Translations under genes and position numbers: made by a program | NCBI GenBank assembly: GCA_001567185.1 | Contig: LNFR01000011.1 | Coordinates: 1 to 64,000, forward strand | DNA: 64,000 nt | Direction of reading: 5' to 3' | DNA from: Bacteroidetes bacterium OLB12 | Lineage (GTDB): Bacteria; Bacteroidota; Bacteroidia; Cytophagales; Cyclobacteriaceae | Notes under the pieces: generated by a model | What the model was told of the DNA's origin: nothing | The model's database searches: none | The model's input: the letters and a program-made list of their open reading frames with translations, nothing else | Shown: in pieces, positions 8,737 to 17,058 of the stretch | Numbering within the stretch: position 1 is the first letter of the stretch | Layout of the letters: every line of letters begins with the position of its first letter

Positions 8737-10158
8737 ATGAGCGAGACAAACTTCAAGCCGGTACTCGGGCTATGGGATGGTACCATGTTAGTAGCAGGTT
8801 CCATGATTGGTTCCGGAATTTTTATTGTAAGTGCAGACATCCTGCGCAACGTAGGTAGCCCGGGCTTGTTAATAGCCGTTTGGCTGATTACCGGGTTTAT
8901 GACGATTACCGCAGCGGTAAGTTATGGCGAGTTGAGTGGTATGTTTCCTAAAGCGGGCGGGCAGTATGTATATTTAAAAGAGGCCTATAATCCCCTTATG
9001 GGTTTTTTATATGGCTGGAGTTTTTTTGCTGTAATTCAAACAGCAACCATTGCGGCAGTAGGTGTAGCCTTTGCAAGATTCTCGGCCTACCTTATTCCCT
9101 GGATGGGGGAGAGTGTGGTTGCATTGGATCTTGGATTCATTACGATTTCAGCCGCCCAACTTACTTCCATTGTGCTTATTATGCTGCTTACCTATGTTAA
9201 TACACGGGGTGTAAAAGAAGGCAAGCTTATACAATCGGTGTTTACCGTTTCAAAATTGGTAGCCCTGTTTGGTTTAGTGCTATTTGGTTTTTTATTGGTG
9301 AAGCAAAATTACTGGTCTGAAAACTGGAGCGTAGGGTTTCGGGCGCTTCAGGATTTAGGCGTGGATGGTAATGGAAAAATTCCTGTGGGGTGGAAAGAGA
9401 TAAGTGGTGTAGCGTTGCTGGGTGCAATTGCTGCAGCCATGACGGGTTCGCTCTTTAGCAGCGATGCCTGGAATAGCGTAACCTTTATTGCAGGTGAAAT
9501 AAAAAATCCAAAACGTAACATTGGGTTAAGTTTATTCCTCGGCACTCTGATTGTTACCGTATTATACGTTACAACCAACCTCATGTACATTTATGTTTTG
9601 CCTTTGGATGGCATTGCTTATCCAAAAGCAGACCGGCTTGCTATATCGGCAGCAAATGAAATTTTTGGCGACTCGGGAATGGTTGTGATTGCCGTACTCA
9701 TCATGATTTCAACATTTGGCTGTATTAACGGATTAGTGCTTTCCGGAGCCCGGGTTTATTATACCATGGCAAATGATGGGTTGTTCTTTAACAAGGCAAA
9801 GCAATTAAATAAGAATGCGGTACCACAGTGGGCTTTGTGGGCACAAGCCATTGTGGCGTCCTTGCTTTGCCTAAGCGGTGAGTATGGCAACCTGTTGGAT
9901 ATGATTTCTTTTGTAGTAGTTATCTTTTACGCATTAACTATTGCAGGAATTTTTATTCTGAGAAAAAAGAGCCCTGACCTTGAGCGGCCTTATAAAGCTT
10001 TCGGGTATCCGTTTTTACCGGCACTTTATGTTTTAATGGGCATAGCCTTTTGTGTGTTGCTGGTTATTTACAAACCGGGCTATACCTGGCCTGGGTTAAT
10101 CATTACACTTTTGGGTATTCCTATCTACTACCTTGTGTTGGGAAGAAGAAAAAGTTAA
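8737..10158 (+). CDS. APC superfamily amino acid permease
   Basis: A 473 aa inner-membrane transporter with about 12 hydrophobic helices. Helix 1 carries the APC signature GSMIGSGIFIVSADIL (about 21-36), with the unwound GSGIF segment that binds the amino acid backbone, followed by SYGELSGMFPKAGGQYVYL. Helix 6 has the SSDAWNSVTFIAGEIKNPKR motif. The layout fits the LAT-like/YfnA branch of exchangers or proton symporters. The substrate cannot be read from sequence. It is monocistronic and its end overlaps the end of the convergent RmlD-like gene by 4 nt. Confidence 0.92.
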   Translation: MSETNFKPVLGLWDGTMLVAGSMIGSGIFIVSADILRNVGSPGLLIAVWLITGFMTITAAVSYGELSGMFPKAGGQYVYLKEAYNPLMGFLYGWSFFAVIQTATIAAVGVAFARFSAYLIPWMGESVVALDLGFITISAAQLTSIVLIMLLTYVNTRGVKEGKLIQSVFTVSKLVALFGLVLFGFLLVKQNYWSENWSVGFRALQDLGVDGNGKIPVGWKEISGVALLGAIAAAMTGSLFSSDAWNSVTFIAGEIKNPKRNIGLSLFLGTLIVTVLYVTTNLMYIYVLPLDGIAYPKADRLAISAANEIFGDSGMVVIAVLIMISTFGCINGLVLSGARVYYTMANDGLFFNKAKQLNKNAVPQWALWAQAIVASLLCLSGEYGNLLDMISFVVVIFYALTIAGIFILRKKSPDLERPYKAFGYPFLPALYVLMGIAFCVLLVIYKPGYTWPGLIITLLGIPIYYLVLGRRKS

Positions 10159-11051
10159 TGTTTGATTTGTGCTGCCAACACGGCAAGTCCTTCGGTAAAG
10201 GTGTGCGGTTTATAACCCAATTCACGTTGTGCTTTTGTAATGATGAAGCCTGTTTTGGGCGGTCGCCTGGCAGGTTGTGTAAAGGTTGTACTGTTTGCCG
10301 GGTTGATTAACGAAGCGTCTAAATTAAAGAAGCGGGCGGTGGCCACCGCAATGTCAAAAGGGGTCACCATCTCACTTCCCGAAATATGATAGATGCCTTT
10401 TGCTTTCTTTGAAGCAGCTAAATAACAGCCCATGGCCAGGTCTTCGGCCAGCGTGGGTGTGCGCCATTGGTCGTTTACAACATGAATGGTTTTGCCCTCC
10501 TCCAAACTTTTCTTAACCCATAATACAATGTTGCTGCGACTCATATCCGGAGTAACTCCATATACCAATACAGTACGCAGAATAGCCCAACTGATTTTAC
10601 TTTGTTGTATAAGTTTTTCGCCAGCCAGTTTACTTTCGCCATAATAATTTACCGGGTTGGGAATAGCCGTTTCATCCAGCGGGCCATGGGTTCCGTCAAA
10701 AATAAAATCGGTAGAAACATGTACCAGGTGTGCGTTTGTTTGCGCGCAAGCGGTAATGATATGGGCCACTCCATTTACGTTAGCATTCCAGCATTTGTCG
10801 CGTTCGGTTTCGCATTGATCAACCTGGGTCATAGCTGCGGCATGAATTACCACATCCGGTTTGGCCGAAGCAATTACTTCTATTGTTTGAGGTTTGTTTG
10901 TAATATCCAGTTCAACAAACTGAACGGCAGCTGGCAGGTCGGCCGGCTTTTTTCTGGCTGTTGCAAGGGTTATTATACCAACCTGGGAAGCTAACAACTG
11001 AACCAGTTTATAGCCCAATAATCCATTGGCACCGGTAATGAGAATGCGCAT
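10155..11051 (-). CDS. RmlD-like NAD(P)-dependent sugar reductase (SDR family)
   Basis: A 298 aa extended short-chain dehydrogenase. The nucleotide-binding motif is GANGLLGYKL (about 7-16) and the catalytic YGESKLAGEKL follows, with Tyr and Lys in a YxxxK pattern. The order and length match dTDP-4-dehydrorhamnose reductase, which makes dTDP-rhamnose for surface polysaccharides. The usual rmlA, rmlB and rmlC genes are absent here, so a different sugar substrate is possible. It is the last gene of a minus-strand run: GlmU-like, holB, cyclophilin, this gene. The gap to the cyclophilin gene is 1 nt. Confidence 0.82.
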   Translation of the reverse strand: MRILITGANGLLGYKLVQLLASQVGIITLATARKKPADLPAAVQFVELDITNKPQTIEVIASAKPDVVIHAAAMTQVDQCETERDKCWNANVNGVAHIITACAQTNAHLVHVSTDFIFDGTHGPLDETAIPNPVNYYGESKLAGEKLIQQSKISWAILRTVLVYGVTPDMSRSNIVLWVKKSLEEGKTIHVVNDQWRTPTLAEDLAMGCYLAASKKAKGIYHISGSEMVTPFDIAVATARFFNLDASLINPANSTTFTQPARRPPKTGFIITKAQRELGYKPHTFTEGLAVLAAQIKH

Positions 11052-11052
11052 G

Positions 11053-11919
11053 TTAGTTTGGATAAGTATAGCCGTAGCGTGTGCTTATTTCTTTTCGTGA
11101 TAATTCTTCTACGGTAACCGTCATGCGGATATCCTCGATGGGGCGCTCGTTGTTTGTAGGGGCGGCCGCGATTTTGTCAATGGTTTCCAAACCGCTGATA
11201 ACTTTTCCAAATACGGTGTACTCGCCATCTAAATGCGGAGCACCACCGGTAGTTGTATAGGCCTTTAATTTTTCGGGCGAAACATCTTTATAGATTTTTA
11301 TGCCGGTCATTTTTTCAAGCCTCGGAACCAGACTAAAAATTTTTCGCTGATAGGCCTGCATATCGCCTGTCATGTAAATTTGGTTTAGGGAATCAATCAG
11401 GGGTTGCTGGTTTGGGTCGCGTAGAAATTTTTGAAAGGCATCATTCAATTTGTATTGATCGATGCGTAATGTTTCGGTGTCATTTTGTGAAATGATAGTT
11501 CCTTGTACTACGTAAAACTGACTTCCGCTTGATTCTTTATTCGGATTCATGTTGTCGGGCAGTCGGGCGGCCGACAAGGCACCCTTTTCATGAAAAAATT
11601 TTGGATTAATTTCTGACGGTATGGTATAGCCCGGGCCACCCATACCTAATGATTGACCTGCTACCGCATTTTTAGATTCCGGATCTCCGCCTTGTATCAT
11701 AAAGCCCTGAATAACGCGGTGAAACAATAAATCGTTATAGAATCCTTCTTTAGCAAGTTTGATAAAATTTTCTTTATGCTTTGGGGTTTCATCGAACAGG
11801 ATTGCCACCATATCGCCATAATTGGTTTTGATGGTTACAACAGTATCATTTTTATTGCTCGAGCACTGACTCAGTAAAAGCAAACCGATACAGCCGATAA
11901 AAATCAGGATGTGTTTCAT
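11053..11919 (-). CDS. Cyclophilin-type peptidylprolyl isomerase, lipoprotein, with internal insertion
   Basis: A 288 aa prolyl isomerase. The N-terminus has a lipoprotein signal (LIFIGCIGLLLLSQCSS, lipobox Cys at about 19). Cyclophilin motifs are FHRVIQGFMIQGGDP (about 66-80), GSQFYVVQ (about 132-139) and DGEYTVFGKVISGLETIDKI near the end. Between about 143 and 226 is an 80-residue, charged, helix-prone insertion that splits the fold before its last strands. Such insertions are seen in Bacteroidota homologues. It probably acts as a periplasmic folding factor. It lies 10 nt downstream of holB. Confidence 0.93.
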   Translation of the reverse strand: MKHILIFIGCIGLLLLSQCSSNKNDTVVTIKTNYGDMVAILFDETPKHKENFIKLAKEGFYNDLLFHRVIQGFMIQGGDPESKNAVAGQSLGMGGPGYTIPSEINPKFFHEKGALSAARLPDNMNPNKESSGSQFYVVQGTIISQNDTETLRIDQYKLNDAFQKFLRDPNQQPLIDSLNQIYMTGDMQAYQRKIFSLVPRLEKMTGIKIYKDVSPEKLKAYTTTGGAPHLDGEYTVFGKVISGLETIDKIAAAPTNNERPIEDIRMTVTVEELSRKEISTRYGYTYPN

Positions 11920-11929
11920 TTTGTGAATA

Positions 11930-13057
11930 TTAATTTGGGTTGATGGTGTTTGCGATTTGTAAAGATAAATCCAGGAAAATCATTTTGGCGCTTCCGTTTC
12001 GCTCCAGGTGGTAATGGGCTGTGCTGATGAGCGAATTAACAGAAGCAATTTTATCTACGGTCATTACTTTGCTGAAATCTTTTACAAATTTTAATTCGCT
12101 GCTCTTGGCCCGGCTAATAGCCTCGGCTCCGTTGCGGTGCAACAATGCTTCGCGCATCAAACTTAATCCGTATTGAAACAAGTTGCGTTGGTTCAACCGG
12201 TCCAGGTCATGAAAATCATCGGCAAATGCCACCAGCTTTTTGTAATCGCGTTTAAAGCACGACCGCATCCAATCGGCAAACTTATCGGCATAATGATCTT
12301 CTGTGCTGCTGATCAGTTTGATTGCCAGGTTAAGGTTTCCATCGGCCAGTTGAATGATTTCAGACCTGCGGTCTTCGTTTACCTGATGCTTTTCGCTCAG
12401 AAATTGATCAATAGCGGCATCGCTTAATAGCGGCACCTGAACTGTTTGCGTGCGCGAGCGTACGGTAGGAAGTAACTGTTCGGCTGCATTGCTCACCAAC
12501 AAGAAAAATGTATTGGGTGGTGGCTCTTCCAAAATTTTTAGAATAGCATTGGCTGCCGATGAGTGCATTAACTCCGGCTGCCAGATTAACATTACTTTAA
12601 ATTTGCTTTCGAACGGTTTCAGCGAAAGCGTTCGTATTATTTCGCGACTGGTTTCAACAGAGATAGAGGTAGGTTTATCTTCTCCTTCATACACATTAAT
12701 CCAGCCGGTTAAGTCATCGAACGGTTGATTCAACAAAAAACTTCGCCATTGTTTAAATGTTTCAGCTTTTACCTGGTCTGGATCTTCTGATTTAAGAATA
12801 GTCCGGAACGGAAAAACAAAACTTGTGTCCGGATGGATGTACTTCAGATTTTTGCTACAGGCAGCACACACACCGCAGGCATCATCAGCACCCCGGTTTT
12901 CGCAATGCAAATACGTAGCATAGGCTAACGCCAATGGCAGGTTAAGCGCCCCGGCTTTTCCCAAAAACAATTGCGCATGGGCAATATGATTTTGTTTTAC
13001 CGAATCAATAAGCCGGGCCTTTATATCTGCTAATCCTGGAATATCTGCGAACTTCAC
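11930..13057 (-). CDS. holB: DNA polymerase III delta' subunit
   Basis: A 375 aa clamp-loader subunit of the AAA+ family. The N-terminal region shows the DnaX/HolB zinc module with Cys residues in CENRGADDACGVCAACSKN. The P-loop position is degenerate (FLGKAGALNLPLALAYA), as expected for delta', which does not hydrolyse ATP. A sensor-like segment AANAILKILEEPPPNTFFLL and SRTQTVQVPL, in the place of the SRC region, follow. It works with DnaX and HolA to load the sliding clamp. It sits in a tight minus-strand operon, 10 nt from each neighbour. Confidence 0.92.
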   Translation of the reverse strand: MKFADIPGLADIKARLIDSVKQNHIAHAQLFLGKAGALNLPLALAYATYLHCENRGADDACGVCAACSKNLKYIHPDTSFVFPFRTILKSEDPDQVKAETFKQWRSFLLNQPFDDLTGWINVYEGEDKPTSISVETSREIIRTLSLKPFESKFKVMLIWQPELMHSSAANAILKILEEPPPNTFFLLVSNAAEQLLPTVRSRTQTVQVPLLSDAAIDQFLSEKHQVNEDRRSEIIQLADGNLNLAIKLISSTEDHYADKFADWMRSCFKRDYKKLVAFADDFHDLDRLNQRNLFQYGLSLMREALLHRNGAEAISRAKSSELKFVKDFSKVMTVDKIASVNSLISTAHYHLERNGSAKMIFLDLSLQIANTINPN

Positions 13058-13067
13058 GGGTTAATGA

Positions 13068-14258
13068 TTAAGATTTCTTTTCCCACACACGGTAAGGGGC
13101 AGCGTCATCAAATAATTTTTTCAGAATGGCTTTTTCAGTTTCGGTCAGCACCTGGTTTCTTCTTTCCATGGCTTTGCCGGCTGTTTCCAACGCTTTGTTA
13201 AGTTGATAGGTGGTAAACCCCGCAGCGCCACCCCATGCAAAAGAAGGAATGAAGTTGCGCGGATAACCATCGCCAAAGATACTGGCACTAACACCCACCA
13301 CCGTGCCTGAGTTAAACATAGTGTTAATGCCACATTTACTATGATCGCCAAACATTAAACCGCAAAACATAAGGCCGCTATCTTTAAAGCCACCTTTGGC
13401 ATAGCTCCACAGTTTTATGTTTTCGTAATTGTTTTTCATGTTAGAGGTATTGGTATCGGCACCAATGTTACACCACTCGCCCAAAACAGAATTGCCCAAA
13501 AATCCATCGTGCGCCTTGTTGCTGTACCCAAAAATAACCGAGTTGCTTACTTCGCCCCCAATTTTAGAGAACGGGCCCACTGTTGTATCGCCCCGCACTT
13601 TGGCTCCCATGTTTACGTGCGATTCTTCGCATAATGCGAAAGGCCCGCGTATCAGTGCACCTTCCTGCACAAACGAATTTTTTCCAAGATAAATCGGGCC
13701 ATTTTCAGCATTGAGCACCGCAGCTCTTACCCGGGCACCTTCTTCCAGAAATATTTGAGAAGCATTGTACACGCGTGTGTGCTCATCTGCAACAGGTGCA
13801 GATTTTCTTCCGGCTGTAACCAGCATAAAGTCTTCGCGAATCTGCGCTCCATTTTGCTGATAGATTTTCCATAGCTGGTCGATCAGCGTAAGCGAACCCG
13901 AAAACTCTTTTTTGGTTTTGCTGTCAGGTAACGGAAGTTGTGTACTGGCCGTGCGTGTGGCGATAACAAGTTCGTTTTGAACCAAGCTTTCTTCCAACGC
14001 CAGATTCAGAATTGCTTGCGTAAGTTCAGCAGTAGGGCAGATGGCACCATTAATCCATAAATTGTCGGTGCCTGTGTGTATCGGAAATTTTTCGGCCAGG
14101 TAATCTTCAGTAGCAAAAGAACTTTTAAGATCCAGATGCCTTTCCCATTTTTCAGCGATAGTAAGAATGCCCGTGCGAATAGCCGCCACCGGCCGCGTAA
14201 ACGTAAAAGGCAAAAGATTCTGGCGGATTTCCGGGTGATCGAATAAGATCAGGTTCAT
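13068..14258 (-). CDS. GlmU-family putative sugar nucleotidyltransferase
   Basis: A 396 aa protein. The N-terminal half is a divergent nucleotidyltransferase domain (NLILFDHPEIRQNLLPFTFT at the start). The C-terminal half is a left-handed beta-helix with hexapeptide repeats (VRAAVLNAENGPIYLGKNSF, GALIRGPFALCEESHVNMGA and others). This is the Bacteroidota GlmU-like family, distinct from true bifunctional GlmU. UDP-sugar synthesis for the cell envelope is a reasonable guess but not proven. It is probably the first gene of the operon leading to holB, the cyclophilin and the RmlD-like gene. Confidence 0.86.
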   Translation of the reverse strand: MNLILFDHPEIRQNLLPFTFTRPVAAIRTGILTIAEKWERHLDLKSSFATEDYLAEKFPIHTGTDNLWINGAICPTAELTQAILNLALEESLVQNELVIATRTASTQLPLPDSKTKKEFSGSLTLIDQLWKIYQQNGAQIREDFMLVTAGRKSAPVADEHTRVYNASQIFLEEGARVRAAVLNAENGPIYLGKNSFVQEGALIRGPFALCEESHVNMGAKVRGDTTVGPFSKIGGEVSNSVIFGYSNKAHDGFLGNSVLGEWCNIGADTNTSNMKNNYENIKLWSYAKGGFKDSGLMFCGLMFGDHSKCGINTMFNSGTVVGVSASIFGDGYPRNFIPSFAWGGAAGFTTYQLNKALETAGKAMERRNQVLTETEKAILKKLFDDAAPYRVWEKKS

Positions 14259-14311
14259 GCTGCTAAAATAAGTTTACCGGTTGCTATGGCCAAACCTCCG
14301 TTCTAAAGAAG

Positions 14312-14345
14312 CAGAAATAAAAAGGTCTCGACTTGCCGAGACCTT
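14312..14345 (-). terminator. Intrinsic terminator of rpmE2
   Basis: A perfect 9-bp inverted repeat, AAGGTCTCG at 14322-14330 and CGAGACCTT at 14337-14345, with a 6-nt loop. On the minus strand it is followed by TTTTTATTTC. It lies 27 nt after the rpmE2 stop. Confidence 0.88.
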
Positions 14346-14372
14346 GAAACAAAACGCGCTAAGAAGAATATC

Positions 14373-14618
14373 TTACTTTTTACCGTATTTCTTCTGGAAT
14401 TTCTCTACACGACCAGCCGTATCCACAAACATTTTCTTGCCGGTAAAGAATGGATGCGAAGCTGAGCTAACTTCCACTTTAATTACCGGATACTCCTTGC
14501 CGTCTTCCCACTTGATGGTTTCTTTCGGAACAGACGTAGAGCGGCTCAAAAACTTGAAATCGCTTGTAGTATCCCAAAAAACCACTTCTTTATACTCAGG
14601 ATGGATGCCTTTTTTCAT
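14373..14618 (-). CDS. rpmE2: 50S ribosomal protein L31, type B
   Basis: An 81 aa ribosomal protein. [20 protein letters not shown] at the start and [20 protein letters not shown] near the end are diagnostic. It lacks the CxxC zinc motif of A-type L31, so it is the zinc-independent B form. The frame is open further upstream, but the start at MKKGIHP fits all homologues. It is monocistronic, with its own terminator, and its start faces the toxin-antitoxin promoter. Confidence 0.97.
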   Translation of the reverse strand: MKKGIHPEYKEVVFWDTTSDFKFLSRSTSVPKETIKWEDGKEYPVIKVEVSSASHPFFTGKKMFVDTAGRVEKFQKKYGKK

Positions 14619-14686
14619 ATGATTCTTGCTTAAAGGACTGCAAAAGTAGAAAAACTGACTCGATTTACAAGGCCAGAACCAACCAA

Positions 14687-14718
14687 TTTGGCTAAAAAAT
14701 GGAAAGGTTGTATTTTGG
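14687..14718 (+). promoter_or_regulatory. Promoter of the toxin-antitoxin operon
   Basis: TTTG at 14687-14690, a spacer of 20 nt, and TATTTTGG at 14711-14718 match the Bacteroidota TTTG-N19-21-TAnnTTTG pattern with one mismatch. Transcription would start at about 14725, leaving a leader of only about 12 nt before the ATG at 14737. Confidence 0.6.
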
Positions 14719-14734
14719 AACCAAAATGGAACCA
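14716..14734 (+). promoter_or_regulatory. Direct-repeat operator of the toxin-antitoxin operon
   Basis: Two copies of TGGAACCA (14716-14723 and 14727-14734) are spaced 11 bp start to start, one helical turn. They overlap the -7 element and the predicted transcription start. Ribbon-helix-helix antitoxins bind such tandem sites as dimers placed side by side, so this is the likely autoregulatory operator. Inference from position and repeat only. Confidence 0.55.
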
Positions 14735-14736
14735 TT

Positions 14737-14976
14737 ATGGCAAATATAACGCTCAAAAATATTCCCGATAAAACCTATGCTCTTTTGAAGGATCGCGCAA
14801 AACGTAACCAGCGCAGCATAAATAGTGAGATAATCATCGCTATCCGGAATCATGTGCTGGCGGAAAAACCCAGTCCGGAAGAAATACTTGCAAAAGCCAG
14901 GGAATTCAGGAGCAGGATTAAGGTTTGGTTAACCCCGGAAGAAATTGAGGATGCGATTAATAATGACCGCGAATGA
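14737..14976 (+). CDS. FitA/VapB-like ribbon-helix-helix antitoxin
   Basis: A 79 aa protein. The N-terminal 45 residues form a ribbon-helix-helix DNA-binding domain ([18 protein letters not shown], then [15 protein letters not shown]), matching the FitA type of antitoxin. The C-terminal part ([20 protein letters not shown]) is the acidic and basic tail that would wrap the toxin active site. Its stop overlaps the toxin start by 4 nt (ATGA), the classical coupled antitoxin-toxin arrangement. It would neutralise the PIN toxin and repress the operon. Confidence 0.9.
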   Translation: MANITLKNIPDKTYALLKDRAKRNQRSINSEIIIAIRNHVLAEKPSPEEILAKAREFRSRIKVWLTPEEIEDAINNDRE

Positions 14977-15379
14977 TTGTAGTTGATACTAATGTTATCT
15001 GCAACTTGTACTTTCCGTCTAATCAAACAGAAGCAGTGGAGAAGGTTTATAAAAAAATGCCCCTGTGGGCAGTTCCATTTTTATGGCGAAGTGAGTTTCG
15101 AAATGCGGCAACTTTATATTTCCGGAGAGGCATCCTTACTTTAGATGCTGTGAAGGATGCAACCGCGCGGGCGGAAGAGTTTTTGTGGGGTTATGAGGAA
15201 ATGATTGAGTCTGACGAAGTTTTTGAACTTGTCAAAAAATCAACTTGTTCGGCATCCGACTGTGAATTTGTTGCGCTTGCGATGAGATTAAGTACAAAAC
15301 TTATTACTTACGATAAAAAATTGTCCGGGAGTTTCCTGAGGTGGCGTTACATCCGGATCAGTTCTTAAAAATAGATTGA
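14973..15379 (+). CDS. VapC/FitB-like PIN-domain toxin, frameshift near the C-terminus
   Basis: PIN-domain ribonuclease toxin. The four acidic metal ligands are visible: D5 in VVDTNV, E41 in WRSEFRN, D96 in SASDCEFVALA and D114 in TYDKK. As sequenced, the frame ends at 15366-15368 with an odd tail. The A run at 15315-15320 has six A; with seven, the end becomes YDKKIVREFPEVALHPDQFL and stops at 15377-15379. This is the usual VapC C-terminus, so a one-base deletion in the read data is likely. With the repair, the end lies 2 nt before the start of the next gene. Confidence 0.88.
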
Positions 15380-15381
15380 GA

Positions 15382-17052
15382 ATGCGATACATAAATAGTA
15401 TTGTTTTGATGTTACTAACGGAAGTTGTGTTTGCCCAAAGTACCAACGCTCCGCTTAACAGCGATTATTATCATTGGCTGGATCGGTATGAAATAAAATC
15501 CGGGAAAATCAGTTCGCAGCTATTTACAACTATAAAACCCTATAAGCGCGAAGCGCTGGTTCGTTACCTGGATACATTGAATGCGCATGGAGAAATCTTC
15601 ACATCGCATAGCGACCAATTTAACCTGGAGTTTCTTCGCAACGATAGCTGGGAGTGGAGCCGAACAGAAACCAATACCAGTAAGAAGCCATTTATGAAGC
15701 ATTTGTATAAAAAGAAATCGGATCTTGCATATGTAGATATTCCCGAATTTGATATTCATGTAAACCCGGTGTTGTACCTGGGTGCCGGCAAAGACAACAA
15801 CCGCGATGAATGGATTACTATTAATACGCGAGGAGTGGAAGTACGTGGTATGATTGATCGTAAAATCGGCTTCTATACGTTTGTGGGCGAAAACCAGGCC
15901 GTGTTGCCGCAATATGTGGCCGATGAAGTAACCCGCAACCGCGTAGTACCCCACGAAGGATATTGGAAAGCATTTAAAACTACCGGTGTAGATTTTTTTG
16001 AAGCGCGCGCCTATATCGATTTTAGTTTAACCAAACACATTTACATGCAATTTGGTAATGATCGTACCTTCATTGGCAATGGGTACCGGTCTCTGATTTT
16101 TTCAGATTATTCGGCTCCCAATCTTTTTTTGCGCACCAATGTAAAAGTGTGGAAGCTCAACTACCTGTTTCAACTTAACCGCATGGCGGCTGATGCACGC
16201 GTAGGTGGCGGAAGGCGCTATCCGGAAAAGTTCATGGCGTTTCATCATGCCTCTGTCAACATTGGTAAAAAACTAAATGTGGGTTTGTTTGAATCAGTTG
16301 TGTTTAGTCCGAAAGATTCAGTCAATAACAATTCGTTCGATTTCAGCTATCTCAACCCGGTTATTTTTTACCGCGCCATCGAACAACAATTTGGCAGTAG
16401 CGATAATGCCATACTTGGTGCCGATATTAAATGGAATGCTTTCAAAAAGATTTCGTTTTACGGCCAGCTTGTGCTCGATGAATTTTTGCTAAAAGAAATT
16501 ACAGCCGGCAATGGCTGGTGGGCTAATAAGTATGCCATGCAGGGTGGTGTAAAATATATTGACGCTTTTGGCATAGCCAACCTGGATTTACAGGCCGAAA
16601 TAAACCGCGTGCGGCCTTACACCTATTCGCACTATTCGCAATACGGAAGCTACAGCAACTACCGGCAGGCCCTGGCGCATCCACTGGGAGCTAATTTTAA
16701 CGAAGTGCTGGCTATGGTACGATGCCAGCCAACGCCACGCCTGAATGTTACACTCAAAACATTTTTTATGAAGGTAGGCCGGGATAATACAGATGAGAAC
16801 TGGGGTGGCAATATTTTGTTAGGATACCAGGTACGCGAGCAGGAATACGGCAATAAAGTAGGGCAGGGCGTTTCCAATACCATTATCACAGTAGATTTTA
16901 ATGCGTCTTACATGCTGAAACATAATTTATTTGTAGAAGCCAGGCAGATTTTACGACAAAGTAAAAGCGAACTGGCAGCCTATAATTATAATACAACGCT
17001 TAGTTCATTAGCTTTGCGCTGGAATATTCCTCAACGTTCGTACGATTTTTAA
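15382..17052 (+). CDS. Outer-membrane protein, possibly Wzi/RemB-like
   Basis: A protein of about 556 aa with a signal peptide (MRYINSIVLMLLTEVVFAQ). An N-terminal segment follows (SDYYHWLDRYEIKSGK...FTTIKPYKREALVRYLD), and then many amphipathic strands, consistent with a large beta-barrel. The layout resembles capsule-assembly Wzi-type proteins and the gliding-motility protein RemB of Bacteroidota, but I cannot separate these from sequence alone. The ATG at 15382 is preferred over the in-frame TTG at 15376 because the signal peptide starts there. The next gene, an ABC exporter, begins 6 nt later, which supports a role at the cell surface. Confidence 0.68.
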   Translation: MRYINSIVLMLLTEVVFAQSTNAPLNSDYYHWLDRYEIKSGKISSQLFTTIKPYKREALVRYLDTLNAHGEIFTSHSDQFNLEFLRNDSWEWSRTETNTSKKPFMKHLYKKKSDLAYVDIPEFDIHVNPVLYLGAGKDNNRDEWITINTRGVEVRGMIDRKIGFYTFVGENQAVLPQYVADEVTRNRVVPHEGYWKAFKTTGVDFFEARAYIDFSLTKHIYMQFGNDRTFIGNGYRSLIFSDYSAPNLFLRTNVKVWKLNYLFQLNRMAADARVGGGRRYPEKFMAFHHASVNIGKKLNVGLFESVVFSPKDSVNNNSFDFSYLNPVIFYRAIEQQFGSSDNAILGADIKWNAFKKISFYGQLVLDEFLLKEITAGNGWWANKYAMQGGVKYIDAFGIANLDLQAEINRVRPYTYSHYSQYGSYSNYRQALAHPLGANFNEVLAMVRCQPTPRLNVTLKTFFMKVGRDNTDENWGGNILLGYQVREQEYGNKVGQGVSNTIITVDFNASYMLKHNLFVEARQILRQSKSELAAYNYNTTLSSLALRWNIPQRSYDF

Positions 17053-17058
17053 GCAGCG

